A stretch of 51,097 nt of DNA from Thiolinea disciformis DSM 14473 (GTDB lineage: Bacteria; Pseudomonadota; Gammaproteobacteria; Thiotrichales; Thiotrichaceae): the NCBI RefSeq assembly GCF_000371925.1, contig NZ_AQVE01000028.1, forward strand, positions 1-51,097, read 5' to 3'. A program made the translations under genes and the position numbers. Shown one piece after another: positions 36,562 to 45,440 of the stretch (the stretch's first letter is position 1; every line of letters starts with the position of its first letter). Under the pieces are notes generated by a model, which saw only the letters and a program-made list of their open reading frames with translations, made no database searches and was not told where the DNA came from.

Positions 36562-39384
36562 ATGGATAAGACCTACCAACCTAAAGATATTGAACAACGC
36601 CTCTATCAAATGTGGGAGCAACAGGGCTACTTTAAGCCCAGTGGCGTAGGTCAACCTTTCTGTATCATGATCCCACCCCCTAATGTCACGGGCACTTTGC
36701 ACATGGGGCACGGCTTTAATCAAACCGTGATTGACATTCTCACCCGCTATCACCGCATGCAGGGTAATAATACCTTGTATCAGCCCGGCACTGATCATGC
36801 CGGTATTGCTACGCAAATAGTAGTGGAGCGCCGTGTCAATGCGGAAGGTAAAACCCGCCATGATTTTGGACGCAGCGCTTTTATCGAAAAAATCTGGGAA
36901 TGGAAAGGCGAATCCGGCGATACCATTAATCGTCAATTACGCCGCTTAGGCACATCGCCCGATTGGAGCCGTGAACGCTTTACCATGGATGCCCAGTTAT
37001 CTGAAGCTGTGATTGAAGTGTTTGTACGTTTACACGAAGAAGGTTTGATCTATCGCGGTAAACGTCTGGTGAACTGGGATCCCGTTTTACACACGGCTGT
37101 TTCCGATTTAGAGGTTATTTCCGAAGAAGAAAATGGCTCGATGTGGCATTTCCGTTACCCGATTGCCGATGCGACGGGGCAAGCCACCACGGAATATTTA
37201 ATCGTTGCCACCACCCGCCCTGAAACCATGCTGGGCGATAGCGCAGTGGCGGTGCATCCGGAGGATGAGCGTTATAAGCATCTGATTGGTAAGCAAGTGA
37301 TGTTGCCTTTAGTGGGGCGCTTAATTCCCATTGTAGGCGATGAATACGCCGACCCCGAAAAAGGCACCGGCTGCGTTAAGATCACACCGGCACATGATTT
37401 CAATGACTATCAGGTAGGTAAACGTCACAACCTTGAGCTGATTAATATTTTCACCAAGGACGCGCATATTAATGAAATCGCACCAGAGAAATATCGTGGT
37501 TTGGAGCGTTATGCTGCACGTAAACAAATCGTTGCGGATTTAGATGCGCTCGGTTTATTAGCTGAGATTAAAGATCACAAATTGATGGTGCCACGAGGCG
37601 ATCGCTCTGGCACAGTGATTGAGCCTTATCTCACTGATCAATGGTATATCGACCTCACACGCGATACTTTGCCTGATGGTCGTTTGGGCGGTAAAGCGGC
37701 CTTGGCTCAACCTGCGATTGATGTGGTAGCCAATGGCCAAGTACGCTTCATCCCCAACAATTGGGTGAATACTTATAACCAGTGGATGAATAATCTTGAG
37801 GATTGGTGTATCTCACGCCAACTCTGGTGGGGTCATCAAATCCCCGCTTGGTATGATACTGCGGGTACTATCTATGTCGGGCGCAATGAGGCCGAAGTAC
37901 GCAGCAAGCATAATCTAGCTGCTGAGCTAGAGCTGCGCCAAGATGAAGATGTCTTGGATACGTGGTTCTCCTCTGCACTCTGGCCCTTCTCTACCTTGGG
38001 TTGGCCGAACACCGAAGACTCTGCTTTAGCATTCTACCCGACTAGCACCCTCGTCACAGGCTTCGATATCATCTTTTTCTGGGTCGCACGCATGATCATC
38101 ATGGGCAAAAAGTTCATGGGTGATGTCCCTTTCCATGATGTTTATATTCATGGTCTGGTACGCGATGCAGAAGGTCAGAAAATGTCCAAGTCCAAGGGTA
38201 ATGTACTCGATCCTTTGGATTTGATTGATGGGATTGATCTTGAGACTTTGGTCAAAAAACGCACCACCGGCCTGATGAATCCTAAGGATGCGCCCAAAAT
38301 CGAAAAGGCGACGCGTAAGCAATTCCCTGAAGGCATTGAGGCTCACGGTACTGATGCTTTACGCTTTACCTTCGCCTCTTTTGCTACGGCAGGGCGTGAT
38401 ATTCGCTTTGATTTGCAGCGCCTAGAAGGTTATAGGAATTTCTGTAATAAGCTTTGGAATGCAGCGCGCTATGTCTTGATGCAGTGTGAAGAGCAAGATA
38501 CGGGTTTAGATGAAAGCCTGCCCGTTGAGTTATCGGTGGCTGATCGTTGGATTCGTTCCAAATTACAAACGGTTGAAGCCGAAGTCACCGAGCATTTAGA
38601 TAATTATCGCTTCGACCTAGCCGCACAAGCCTTGTATGAATTTACTTGGTATGAATACTGCGACTGGTATTTGGAACTCACTAAGCCGGTTCTAAGTAAA
38701 AACAATGCCAACGAAGCCGCCAAACGCGGTACACGTCGAACGCTCGTTCGTGTGTTAGAAGTAGCCTTACGCATGCTGCACCCGATTATGCCCTTCATTA
38801 CGGAAGAAATTTGGCAAAGTCTCAAGGGCTTAGCGGGTAAAACCGGTACTACGCTTATGCTTGAAGCATGGCCGGTAGCGGATCAAAGTAAAATCGATGC
38901 GACCGCTGTTACAGAAATTGAATGGCTAAAAACCTTTATCATGGGTATTCGCCGTATTCGCTCAGAAATGGATATTAAACCGGGGCAAGTACTGGATATT
39001 CTGCTGCAAAACTGGAGTGCCACGGATCAAGCGCAATATGCCAACACCGAAAAGGAAATCCAAAGCCTCGCTAAAGTCGGCCTAGTGACTTGGCTCACGA
39101 AAGAAGCGTCTGCCCCTGAGTCCGCCACTGCTTTAGTCGGTGAAATGCAGATTCTTATTCCTTTGGCGGGTTTGATTGATAAAGACGCGGAACTGGCGCG
39201 TTTAAGCAAAGAAATCGAAAAAATCGAAAAGAATTTGGCTGGGGTGGAATCGCGTTTGAATAATCCAGCGTTTGTGGAAAAAGCGCGCCCAGAAGTACTG
39301 GAAACCAATAGAAAACAGGCTGAAGAACAAAGGCTAGCCTTGGGCCAATTGCAGGGTCAGTTGGAAAAAATGCGCGCTTTATAA
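36562..39384 (+). CDS. valS: Valyl-tRNA synthetase
   Basis: Charges tRNA-Val; class I synthetase of 940 residues. HIGH-type motif HMGH (residues 47-50, in [16 protein letters not shown]). The editing domain contains [22 protein letters not shown] is the KMSKS loop. The anticodon domain (about 650-800) is followed by a C-terminal coiled coil ([18 protein letters not shown]), typical of ValRS. The ATG has GAGCGGAT upstream. It completes the pepA-holC-valS cluster and faces the LtrA-like gene. Confidence 0.95.
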   Translation: MDKTYQPKDIEQRLYQMWEQQGYFKPSGVGQPFCIMIPPPNVTGTLHMGHGFNQTVIDILTRYHRMQGNNTLYQPGTDHAGIATQIVVERRVNAEGKTRHDFGRSAFIEKIWEWKGESGDTINRQLRRLGTSPDWSRERFTMDAQLSEAVIEVFVRLHEEGLIYRGKRLVNWDPVLHTAVSDLEVISEEENGSMWHFRYPIADATGQATTEYLIVATTRPETMLGDSAVAVHPEDERYKHLIGKQVMLPLVGRLIPIVGDEYADPEKGTGCVKITPAHDFNDYQVGKRHNLELINIFTKDAHINEIAPEKYRGLERYAARKQIVADLDALGLLAEIKDHKLMVPRGDRSGTVIEPYLTDQWYIDLTRDTLPDGRLGGKAALAQPAIDVVANGQVRFIPNNWVNTYNQWMNNLEDWCISRQLWWGHQIPAWYDTAGTIYVGRNEAEVRSKHNLAAELELRQDEDVLDTWFSSALWPFSTLGWPNTEDSALAFYPTSTLVTGFDIIFFWVARMIIMGKKFMGDVPFHDVYIHGLVRDAEGQKMSKSKGNVLDPLDLIDGIDLETLVKKRTTGLMNPKDAPKIEKATRKQFPEGIEAHGTDALRFTFASFATAGRDIRFDLQRLEGYRNFCNKLWNAARYVLMQCEEQDTGLDESLPVELSVADRWIRSKLQTVEAEVTEHLDNYRFDLAAQALYEFTWYEYCDWYLELTKPVLSKNNANEAAKRGTRRTLVRVLEVALRMLHPIMPFITEEIWQSLKGLAGKTGTTLMLEAWPVADQSKIDATAVTEIEWLKTFIMGIRRIRSEMDIKPGQVLDILLQNWSATDQAQYANTEKEIQSLAKVGLVTWLTKEASAPESATALVGEMQILIPLAGLIDKDAELARLSKEIEKIEKNLAGVESRLNNPAFVEKARPEVLETNRKQAEEQRLALGQLQGQLEKMRAL

Positions 39385-39444
39385 GCGTGTTTGGCAATGG
39401 CGATTTTAACAATCGCTATTCATTGCTTTTCTAGAGACTGATAG

Positions 39445-39477
39445 AGCTGCCTACCCCTTTAATCAGGGCGGGCAGCT
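39445..39477. terminator. Possible terminator after valS
   Basis: Arms AGCTGCC / GGCAGCT with an inner CCC / GGG pair and a loop containing TTTAATCA. It lies between convergent valS and the LtrA-like gene. T-runs nearby are short. Confidence 0.45.
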
Positions 39478-39497
39478 GCCTTTATACAGACTTTATC

Positions 39498-40670
39498 TTA
39501 GCTGGAATGAGCTGTTTCCATACCTTCTTGCTTATTCAAACGCACTCGCCACACCAACAAACCAATCAAAATCGCTGTGCACCACAACATCGTTTGCGGT
39601 AAGAAACTACTTAGTAGCAAAAGTATGGCAGCGATGGGATAAGCCATTTTCTGGCTCGCGGTTTGCATACGATGCTGCTCATGGCAATACCATAAACCAA
39701 GCAAATAAAAGGCCAGTGGGATAGTCAGAATAAGACCTAGCACAGTGTCATTTAAGCTTGCCTTCCCATCTAATATATCGACCGTGGCCGCTAAAGCAGC
39801 GCCCACCGCAGCGGCTGAAGAAAAAATTACATAATGTCCATAGCCCCACGCAAAAGCGATATTTTTATTGACTTTTAATAAATCGTGAACCGGCTCATTA
39901 AAATAAAGCCACCATAAGCAGAATAAAATGGAGAAGCCAGCCAGCATAAATAAACCACGTTGTAAGCTTATATCGCTAAAGCTATCCGTCGCTTGTAAAG
40001 CCAACGACAAGGATAATACTGATTCACCTAATACAATTAAGGTTAGTAAGCCATAACGTTCGGCAATATGGGAAGGGTGCCAAGGTGTACGTCCGGCACT
40101 TTGTGCCCACACAGGCGCGGCTAGCTCGATGGCCACCATAATAAAAAATAGCCAAATCGGAATATGATCCAATCCCAAAAAGCTTAACCATCCGATTTGG
40201 CAAGCTATAATCCCAATCACATTGCGCATCGCATTGGTGCGTAGCGGCGAATTGACTGATTGTGAATAATAAGTGCGTAGCCATAAACCCACTAAGCCCA
40301 AACGCATAATAGAATAGCCTATGATAATGCGTGCCAGACCATGCCCCTCAAACACGTCGGGTACGCCTGAGGCAATGACCAGTGAGCCAAACATCTGAAT
40401 AAAGACCAGAACGCGATAAGGTGCATCGTCCACATCAAACGCCGAGGCAAACCAAGTGAACCCCATCCACGCCCACCAAATGGCAAAAAATACCATAATG
40501 AAACTGATGGAAGCTTCTAACGCATGATTCGCAATAAAACCATGATGCAATTGCGCTGCGGCTGAGGCAATCGCTACCACAAACACTAAATCAAAAAAAA
40601 GTTCTAGTGGCGTTGCGGCCCGATGGTGCTGATCGGGAGAACGCCCAAACATATTAAACAGTGATTTCAT
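39498..40670 (-). CDS. LtrA-family membrane protein
   Basis: An inner-membrane protein of about 390 residues with roughly eleven hydrophobic segments, matching the low-temperature-requirement A family (TPLELFFDLVFVVAIASAAAQLHH near the start, then WAWMGFTWFASAFDVDD and ERYGLLTLIVLGESVLSLS). The family's role is unclear; in Listeria it was linked to growth in the cold. I chose the ATG at 40670 with AAGGAAAC upstream rather than a start 15 codons earlier. A structured inverted repeat lies about 100 bases upstream. Confidence 0.85.
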   Translation of the reverse strand: MKSLFNMFGRSPDQHHRAATPLELFFDLVFVVAIASAAAQLHHGFIANHALEASISFIMVFFAIWWAWMGFTWFASAFDVDDAPYRVLVFIQMFGSLVIASGVPDVFEGHGLARIIIGYSIMRLGLVGLWLRTYYSQSVNSPLRTNAMRNVIGIIACQIGWLSFLGLDHIPIWLFFIMVAIELAAPVWAQSAGRTPWHPSHIAERYGLLTLIVLGESVLSLSLALQATDSFSDISLQRGLFMLAGFSILFCLWWLYFNEPVHDLLKVNKNIAFAWGYGHYVIFSSAAAVGAALAATVDILDGKASLNDTVLGLILTIPLAFYLLGLWYCHEQHRMQTASQKMAYPIAAILLLLSSFLPQTMLWCTAILIGLLVWRVRLNKQEGMETAHSS

Positions 40671-40771
40671 TATCTTTGTTTCCTTTAAGCTTCCTGACCC
40701 ACCACAATAAGTCAATCTTGATCAGTTAAGCTAAAACGCTGTGTTTTGAGGGGATTTATATACCAAGATTC

Positions 40772-40848
40772 CGCCTCGGTACTTGCACAAGCTCCCTATG
40801 CTGATAAGCAATAGCCGTATTGTCTTGTTACCAGAACCTACCGAGGCG
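40772..40848. ncRNA. Structured intergenic element, possible RNA
   Basis: Outer arms CGCCTCGGTA (40772-40781) and TACCGAGGCG (40839-40848) are perfectly complementary over 10 bp and enclose 57 bases. Inside are a hairpin CAATA-gccg-TATTG (40809-40822) and a small CTTG-ca-CAAG palindrome just inside the 5' arm. Read on the minus strand it could be the leader of the LtrA-like gene. It matches no riboswitch or small RNA I know. It could also be a DNA element. Confidence 0.35.
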
Positions 40849-40894
40849 AAAGAAACGCGCTAGTTTACTCCAATTAAACCAAGTTCTCGCATTT

Positions 40895-40911
40895 CGTCAT
40901 TAAGCCGTCAT
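40895..40911 (+). promoter_or_regulatory. Pho box upstream of GT4 gene
   Basis: CGTCAT-TAAGC-CGTCAT: two half-sites at an 11-bp period, close to the CTGTCAT consensus, followed nine bases later by a -10-like TATGAA (40920-40925). This is PhoB-activated promoter spacing, 54 bases upstream of the GTG start. Confidence 0.6.
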
Positions 40912-40941
40912 CAAATTAGTATGAACTAGGCAGGAATAATA

Positions 40942-40968
40942 ATGACTGCTAGGTGTGATCAGTTGTGA
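40942..40968 (+). CDS. 8-codon leader ORF before GT4 gene
   Basis: ATG with a good AGGA six bases upstream opens an eight-residue frame (MTARCDQL). Its TGA stop overlaps the GTG start of the glycosyltransferase gene (GTGA). This suggests the peptide's ribosome site feeds the main gene by translational coupling. It may be chance. Confidence 0.3.
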   Translation: MTARCDQL

Positions 40969-42245
40969 GTAATAGTTCTCTTGCTAATGCTAAAATAGAT
41001 ACTAACCTTGAGCGCCGCATTCGGCTAAGTATCGTCACAGAAACCTGTTTGCCCGATGTAAATGGCGTGGCTTATACCGTGGATCATTTACTAAAAGGTC
41101 TATTGGCCTTACCTGATTATCAGATTCAACTGATTGCTTTAAAGCCTGCTTCTGCACCAACCAACCCTACAGCGACTTATCCGATTGCCCATCCACGCTT
41201 ACAAGATATTCGTCTCACGGGAATACATCTGCCGTTTTATCCTGAAGTGCGGATAGGTTTACCGCATTATTTTTACCTCAAGCGTTTATGGATAAAGCAA
41301 CGCCCTGATATGGTACAGATTGTGACCGAAGGCTTATTAGGTTGGGCTGCATTGAAAGCCGCACAAGCCTTGAATATTCCTGTGATTAGTGATTTCCACA
41401 CTAATTTTGACCAATATACGCAACACTATAAGCTCGGTTTTATCTTCAAACCGATTAATGCTTATTTGCGCGCCTTACACAATCAGACCTTATTAACATT
41501 CGTCCCTACACTAGAATTAAAAAATCAGTTACAACAACAAGGCTATCGTCAGTTGGCTTTGCTGAGTCGTGGGATTGATACCCAACGGTTTAATCCGCAA
41601 CGCCGCCAAGCCGTGCTACGTGAACACTGGGGTGTCAGTCCTGAACAATTAGTGGTAATTCTAGTCACCCGTTTAGCCGCAGAGAAAAATCTAGATTTAG
41701 CCTTCCATGCCTTTCGTGAGATTCAACGCCAAACACCTGAGGCGAGATTGGTAATCGTCGGTGATGGACCTGAACGTCAACGTTTACAAAGTCTCCACCC
41801 AGATGCTTTGTTTGTCGGTATGCAGCGTGGTGACGCTTTGGCGGAACATTATGCCAGTGGTGATCTGTTTCTATATCCTAGCCTTAGCGAAACCTATGGC
41901 AATGTGATTGTCGAAGCCATGGCCAGCGGTTTACCTGTTTTGTGTTTTAATTATGCCGCAGGACGCAAGCATATTCGCACGGGAGACAATGGTTGGACGG
42001 TACCAGTAGGGGATACACAGGCCTTTATAAAAGCTAGTATCCATCTTGCTCAACAGCCAGCCTTGCGACAACGTTTAGGCGAGCAAGCGGTGGTGAGTGT
42101 GGCTACTCTAAGCTGGCAAGCTGTTATACAGCAATTTGATCAATCTATTCAAACCCTCTTATCACTGTTGAACGCATCTGAAGAAAAAACCAATACCCCT
42201 GAGTTTCATCAAAACTTCATAAGACAGTCATCGCCCTGCAGCTAA
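40965..42245 (+). CDS. GT4-family glycosyltransferase
   Basis: A 426-residue GT-B glycosyltransferase. The N-terminal lobe starts LSIVTETCLPDVNGVAYTVDHL, the wording of the group that holds lipid glycosyltransferases such as PimB-, MgtA- and SqdX-type enzymes. The C-terminal lobe has TRLAAEKNLDLAFHAF, VIVGDGPERQRLQ and the nucleotide-sugar E-x7-E motif SETYGNVIVEAMASGLPV. It begins with GTG, overlapping a short leader ORF. A PAP2 phosphatase gene follows by 46 bases. With the Pho box upstream, synthesis of a glycosyl-diacylglycerol during phosphate shortage is a reasonable inference; the sugar and acceptor are not shown. Confidence 0.8.
   Translation: MSNSSLANAKIDTNLERRIRLSIVTETCLPDVNGVAYTVDHLLKGLLALPDYQIQLIALKPASAPTNPTATYPIAHPRLQDIRLTGIHLPFYPEVRIGLPHYFYLKRLWIKQRPDMVQIVTEGLLGWAALKAAQALNIPVISDFHTNFDQYTQHYKLGFIFKPINAYLRALHNQTLLTFVPTLELKNQLQQQGYRQLALLSRGIDTQRFNPQRRQAVLREHWGVSPEQLVVILVTRLAAEKNLDLAFHAFREIQRQTPEARLVIVGDGPERQRLQSLHPDALFVGMQRGDALAEHYASGDLFLYPSLSETYGNVIVEAMASGLPVLCFNYAAGRKHIRTGDNGWTVPVGDTQAFIKASIHLAQQPALRQRLGEQAVVSVATLSWQAVIQQFDQSIQTLLSLLNASEEKTNTPEFHQNFIRQSSPCS
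42204..42231 (+). promoter_or_regulatory. Triple TCAT repeat (Pho-box-like) before PAP2
   Basis: TTTCAT (42204), CTTCAT (42215) and AGTCAT (42226) recur with exact 11-bp spacing inside the last codons of the glycosyltransferase gene, 60-90 bases before the PAP2 start. Each half-site is weaker than consensus. Confidence 0.4.
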
Positions 42246-42291
42246 GCCATTACAAAATAAATCTATCTACGCTAGCCAAGAGGTATGATTT

Positions 42292-42816
42292 ATGGTCTTT
42301 CTACAAAAATTAAATGGACGTGAAATTCCAGTTTGTCTGCTCTTTAATCGGGTGAATCATATCAAGGCAGTAAGTCAAGGTTTTGCCCTGATCAGTCGTT
42401 TAGGAAATGGAGTGTTTTGGTATAGTTTAATGCTGGTTCTTCCCTTACTTTACGGCAAACTAGGTCTACAAGCGGCATTACATATGTTAGTTGTCGGCTT
42501 AGTAGGGGTAGTGATTTACAAACTGTTAAAAACAAAAACCCATCGTGTGCGCCCCTATCATTATAACAGTTCTATTTTTCAAAACGTGGCTGCACTCGAT
42601 CAGTTTAGTTTCCCATCAGGGCACACCTTACACGCTGTGAGTTTTACAGGCATTGCGTTGCATTATTTTCCCACCCTAGCGATTGTCTTACTACCCTTTA
42701 CGTTGTTGGTGTCACTATCTCGCGTGGTATTGGGTTTGCATTATCCTAGTGATGTGTTAATGGGAGCACTCATAGGAGTTGCATTGGCACAAGGTAGTTT
42801 GCTCGGGTTGGCATAA
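42292..42816 (+). CDS. PAP2-family membrane phosphatase
   Basis: A 174-residue inner-membrane phosphatase with four to five hydrophobic segments. The three PAP2 motifs are present: KTKTHRVRPY (K-x6-RP), FPSGHTLHA (PSGH), and SRVVLGLHYPSDVLMG (SR-x5-H-x3-D). Such enzymes dephosphorylate phosphatidic acid, undecaprenyl pyrophosphate or similar lipids. Directly downstream of a lipid-type GT4 gene, phosphatidate phosphatase making diacylglycerol for glycosylation is the most attractive role, but undecaprenyl-PP recycling cannot be excluded. RBS AGAGGT lies upstream of the ATG. Confidence 0.85.
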   Translation: MVFLQKLNGREIPVCLLFNRVNHIKAVSQGFALISRLGNGVFWYSLMLVLPLLYGKLGLQAALHMLVVGLVGVVIYKLLKTKTHRVRPYHYNSSIFQNVAALDQFSFPSGHTLHAVSFTGIALHYFPTLAIVLLPFTLLVSLSRVVLGLHYPSDVLMGALIGVALAQGSLLGLA

Positions 42817-42826
42817 AGGGGGAACT

Positions 42827-43513
42827 ATGAATTATGAATACGGTACTACCTTATACGGTAGCCTAGTTCGCCTAGAACCCTTAAGCCTTCAACATATGCC
42901 TGATTTACTACAAGCCGCTCAGCATGAAAGCCTATGGCGCTATATGTTTTATGGCAATTTGGCAGAGCCCCATTATATGCAGGCCTTTATTGTTAGCGCT
43001 TTACAATTAAAAGCAGCAGGGAGTGATATGCCCTTTGCAGTAATCGAGGTAAACACGGGTAGAGCGATAGGTAGTACGCGGTTTCGTGATATTTGTATGA
43101 AACACTTGAAACTAGAAATTGGCGGCACTTGGTATGCACCTGATTATCACCGCACAGGCGTCAATCTGGAGTGTAAATATTTATTGCTCCGTTATGCTTT
43201 TGAAAGTTTAGGGATGCTGCGGGTACAGTTTAAAACGGATGTTCGTAATCAAGCTTCACGCCAATCCTTAGAAAAACTGGGTGCTAGTTTAGAGGGTATA
43301 TTACGACGGAGTGCGGTAATGCCCGATGGAGTGATACGCGATACAGCGGTTTATAGTATTTTGGATACCGAGTGGGGAGAGCTTGAAGGGCGTTTACGCG
43401 AGCGCTTACAGGTATCTAGAACACCTGTAAACACCTTCCACAGTTTGGGAGTCCTTGAAAGCAAGCTGCTTCCCAACTATATAAATCCTATAACATGGTC
43501 GATAATGCTCTAG
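42827..43513 (+). CDS. GNAT N-acetyltransferase
   Basis: A 228-residue cytosolic GCN5-type acetyltransferase of the RimJ/RimL-like (Acetyltransf_3) branch. SLVRLEPLSLQHMPDLLQAAQ is the usual start; IGSTRFRDI and EIGGTWYAPDYHRTGVNLECKYLLLRYAFE form the acetyl-CoA region; RVQFKTDVRNQASRQSLEKLGA is the late core. The ATG at 42827 has GGGGGA just upstream and lies 10 bases after PAP2, so it shares that transcript. The last 35 residues are unlike the family and end next to the IS982-type remnant, so the original C-terminus may have been altered. Confidence 0.8.
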   Translation: MNYEYGTTLYGSLVRLEPLSLQHMPDLLQAAQHESLWRYMFYGNLAEPHYMQAFIVSALQLKAAGSDMPFAVIEVNTGRAIGSTRFRDICMKHLKLEIGGTWYAPDYHRTGVNLECKYLLLRYAFESLGMLRVQFKTDVRNQASRQSLEKLGASLEGILRRSAVMPDGVIRDTAVYSILDTEWGELEGRLRERLQVSRTPVNTFHSLGVLESKLLPNYINPITWSIML

Positions 43514-43516
43514 CAT

Positions 43517-43554
43517 ATTAGCTAACCTAAGTTCGACGTAAGCAATCCTCTAAT
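43517..43554 (+). repeat. 38-bp direct repeat, copy 1
   Basis: Begins ATTAGCTAACCTAAGTTCGA and ends TCTAAT. It matches 33 of 38 positions of a second copy at 44374-44411 in the same orientation. It borders the C-terminal end of the decayed transposase and may be that element's terminal repeat. Confidence 0.65.
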
Positions 43555-43905
43555 GAATAGCAACTAACGCACTGGCGTTTAAGTTTAAAGTGGGCTTCTT
43601 CGCTTGATAGTACTAGGTACTCAATCTTGCCATGAACTGAGCGATAGAGTGAGGCAAGAAGCGATGGCGATAATGTTTCATTTGGGATTGATGTTTCAAC
43701 TGATCGTTAATGATTTCGATGATCAAACGTTTTCACAAGCCTGTTGATCAACGGTAGAACGGACAACTTTTTCATATTGCTTCGCAGTGACGTAATCCAC
43801 TTAATACCTTGCTGTGCTAGGCGTTGAGCTAAATCGCTCGAGAGCTAGCCCGCATCGCCAAACACTTTGCCGAGACCGGATTGCATCAAAAATTGATCCT
43901 AAACT
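43550..43905 (-). pseudogene. IS982-type transposase remnant
   Basis: Leftward reading gives LGKVFGDAG, an in-frame stop, then LSSDLAQRLAQQGIKWITSL and RSNMKK. After a frame change near 43735-43740 it continues IEIINDQLKHQSQMKHYRHR, then SIAQFMARLST, a further stop, and YYQAKKPTLNLN. The order and wording match the C-terminal half of IS982-family transposases (GDKGY, LITPLRKNMK, IETIIDQLKNISQIEHSRHRS, KKPSLN). At least two stops and one frameshift make it non-functional. The N-terminal half is missing. Confidence 0.75.
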
Positions 43906-43972
43906 AGCAGAATAGCGACAGGAAACTAATGACCTAGTTTATAGAGGTTCTACAGATAGGAAGGTTTAAGCG

Positions 43973-44350
43973 ATGAAAAAATTAGTTTTAATCTTAATAG
44001 TAGCGTTGAGTAGTAGTTTAAATAGCGGGGCGAGCTATGCAGATGAGTGCGATGCGAGTTCAAGTACAGTCGAACTTAAGGATTGTGTGTTTAAAACTTA
44101 TCAGAAAGCTGATAAAGATCTGAATCAAGCCTATCAACGATTGCTAGCTAAGCTAACGGACACTACGCATAAGAAAGTTTTGAAAACAGCACAATTGGCT
44201 TGGTTAAAGTATCGGGATGCACACTGCGAATACGAGGCTTATTTAAATAGGGGTGGTACCGCTTATAGTGTCTATTATACTTCTTGTTTAAGCCATCTCA
44301 CCGAAGAGCGAAGTCAGTTGCTAAAAGCCAGTTTGCAAGACCATTCTTAG
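43973..44350 (+). CDS. LprI-like (DUF1311) periplasmic protein
   Basis: A 125-residue exported protein with a signal peptide (residues 1-23, cut after SYA). The mature part fits the LprI/DUF1311 family: conserved cysteine in ELKDCVFKTYQKADKDLNQAYQRLLAKL, W in LAQLAWLKYRDAHC-type wording, and a final pair of cysteines for disulfides. Some relatives inhibit lysozyme; others have no assigned role. RBS GGAAGG lies eight bases before the ATG. The gene sits between two direct repeats, so it may have moved with IS-type DNA. Confidence 0.75.
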   Translation: MKKLVLILIVALSSSLNSGASYADECDASSSTVELKDCVFKTYQKADKDLNQAYQRLLAKLTDTTHKKVLKTAQLAWLKYRDAHCEYEAYLNRGGTAYSVYYTSCLSHLTEERSQLLKASLQDHS

Positions 44351-44373
44351 TGAAACCTAATTTTTGTAGAAAA

Positions 44374-44411
44374 ATTAGTTAACCTGAGTTCGACGGAAGC
44401 CATCCCCTAAT
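44374..44411 (+). repeat. 38-bp direct repeat, copy 2
   Basis: Second copy of the repeat at 43517-43554 (five differences). No transposase remnant adjoins it. It follows the LprI-like gene by 23 bases. Confidence 0.65.
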
Positions 44412-44419
44412 AACCTGTT

Positions 44420-44468
44420 GCCTAGTCTAACCACTTGTTAGACTAGGCTGAAAACGCCTAGACTTTTT
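44420..44468 (+). terminator. Overlapping-hairpin terminator
   Basis: Three segments: GCCTAGTCTAAC (44420-44431), GTTAGACTAGGC (44437-44448) and GCCTAGAC plus TTTTT (44456-44468). The first two form a perfect 12-bp stem. The second can pair instead with the third, which is followed by the T-run. The terminator form serves the LprI-like gene and lies between convergent genes. Confidence 0.65.
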
Positions 44469-44507
44469 GACAGCTAAATAACATTGGAGAGGCAAACTGT
44501 TTGAGTC

Positions 44508-45440
44508 TTAAAGACCTAAGCCTTCATCCAAGCCGAGCATGATATTCATATTCTGAATCGCTGCACTGCTTGCGCCTTTGCCTAAATTATCCAAGCGTGC
44601 CACCACTAAAACTTGTGACTGATCAGTTGATTCATACACGTAAATTTCGCAATTATTCGTGCCATTTAAGTTAGAAATATTCAGGAACTTGTCTTGCTCA
44701 AGATCATGCTCTTTCACTTGAATGAAGGTTTCACCTTGATAATGAGCTTGGTAAAGTTGCTTAATCGTTTGGCTGGTTGCATTTAGTTCGGCTTTATCAA
44801 ACGCAGCTAACACAATCATGCCTTGGCGAATCGGCACAACACTAGGAATAAAGCTTGGGCGGCGTTTTAACTGGCTGTACTTGACGATTTCTGGAATGTG
44901 CTTGTGGTTAAAGTCTAAACCATATAAGGCTAAAGCAGGGGGGACTTCACCCGATTCATAAGTATTAATCATTGCATTGCCACCACCAGAGTAACCTGAG
45001 TAACCATTCAGATGAATCGCAGTACTTGCCGGCAGCAAACCTTGTTCACTTAAAGGATTGAGCAATAAAATTGCACCAGTGGCATAGCAGCCGGGGTTAG
45101 AAACGTATTGAGCAGTTTTAATTAGGCTACGTTGGTTTTTATTGAGTTCCGGTAAACCATAAACCCATTTGGCATCAACCCGATGAGCAGAACTAGCATC
45201 AATGACGCGCGTATCCATTTGATACAAATCAGCAGCAACCTCTTTAGACGCAGCATCAGGTAAGCATAAAAATACAATATCAGCTTCCTGCATTAAGGCT
45301 TTACGCGCATTAATGTCTTTACGTGCTTCTGTTGCTATTTCAATGACTTGCACATGGGAGTGATATTCTAATTTTTCTCTGATTTGCAGCCCTGTGGTAC
45401 CGTGTTGTCCATCAATAAAGACTTTTAATTTGTTGCGCAT
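44508..45440 (-). CDS. argC: N-acetyl-gamma-glutamyl-phosphate reductase, type 2
   Basis: Third step of arginine synthesis: reduces N-acetylglutamyl-phosphate to the semialdehyde with NADPH. About 310 residues, the shorter type-2 form. The dinucleotide fold begins KVFIDGQHGTTGLQIREKLE. The catalytic cysteine is in SNPGCYATGAILLLNPL. GYSGYSGGGNAMI is a typical loop. I chose the ATG at 45440, not the TTG five codons upstream. It stands alone; no other arg genes are in the window. Confidence 0.92.
   Translation of the reverse strand: MRNKLKVFIDGQHGTTGLQIREKLEYHSHVQVIEIATEARKDINARKALMQEADIVFLCLPDAASKEVAADLYQMDTRVIDASSAHRVDAKWVYGLPELNKNQRSLIKTAQYVSNPGCYATGAILLLNPLSEQGLLPASTAIHLNGYSGYSGGGNAMINTYESGEVPPALALYGLDFNHKHIPEIVKYSQLKRRPSFIPSVVPIRQGMIVLAAFDKAELNATSQTIKQLYQAHYQGETFIQVKEHDLEQDKFLNISNLNGTNNCEIYVYESTDQSQVLVVARLDNLGKGASSAAIQNMNIMLGLDEGLGL

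Noticed and set aside
40772-40848. A known riboswitch (ykkC, Mn, c-di-GMP, fluoride types considered)
   Set aside because: The inner sequence does not contain the conserved cores of those classes that I can recall. Reported as unassigned structure instead.
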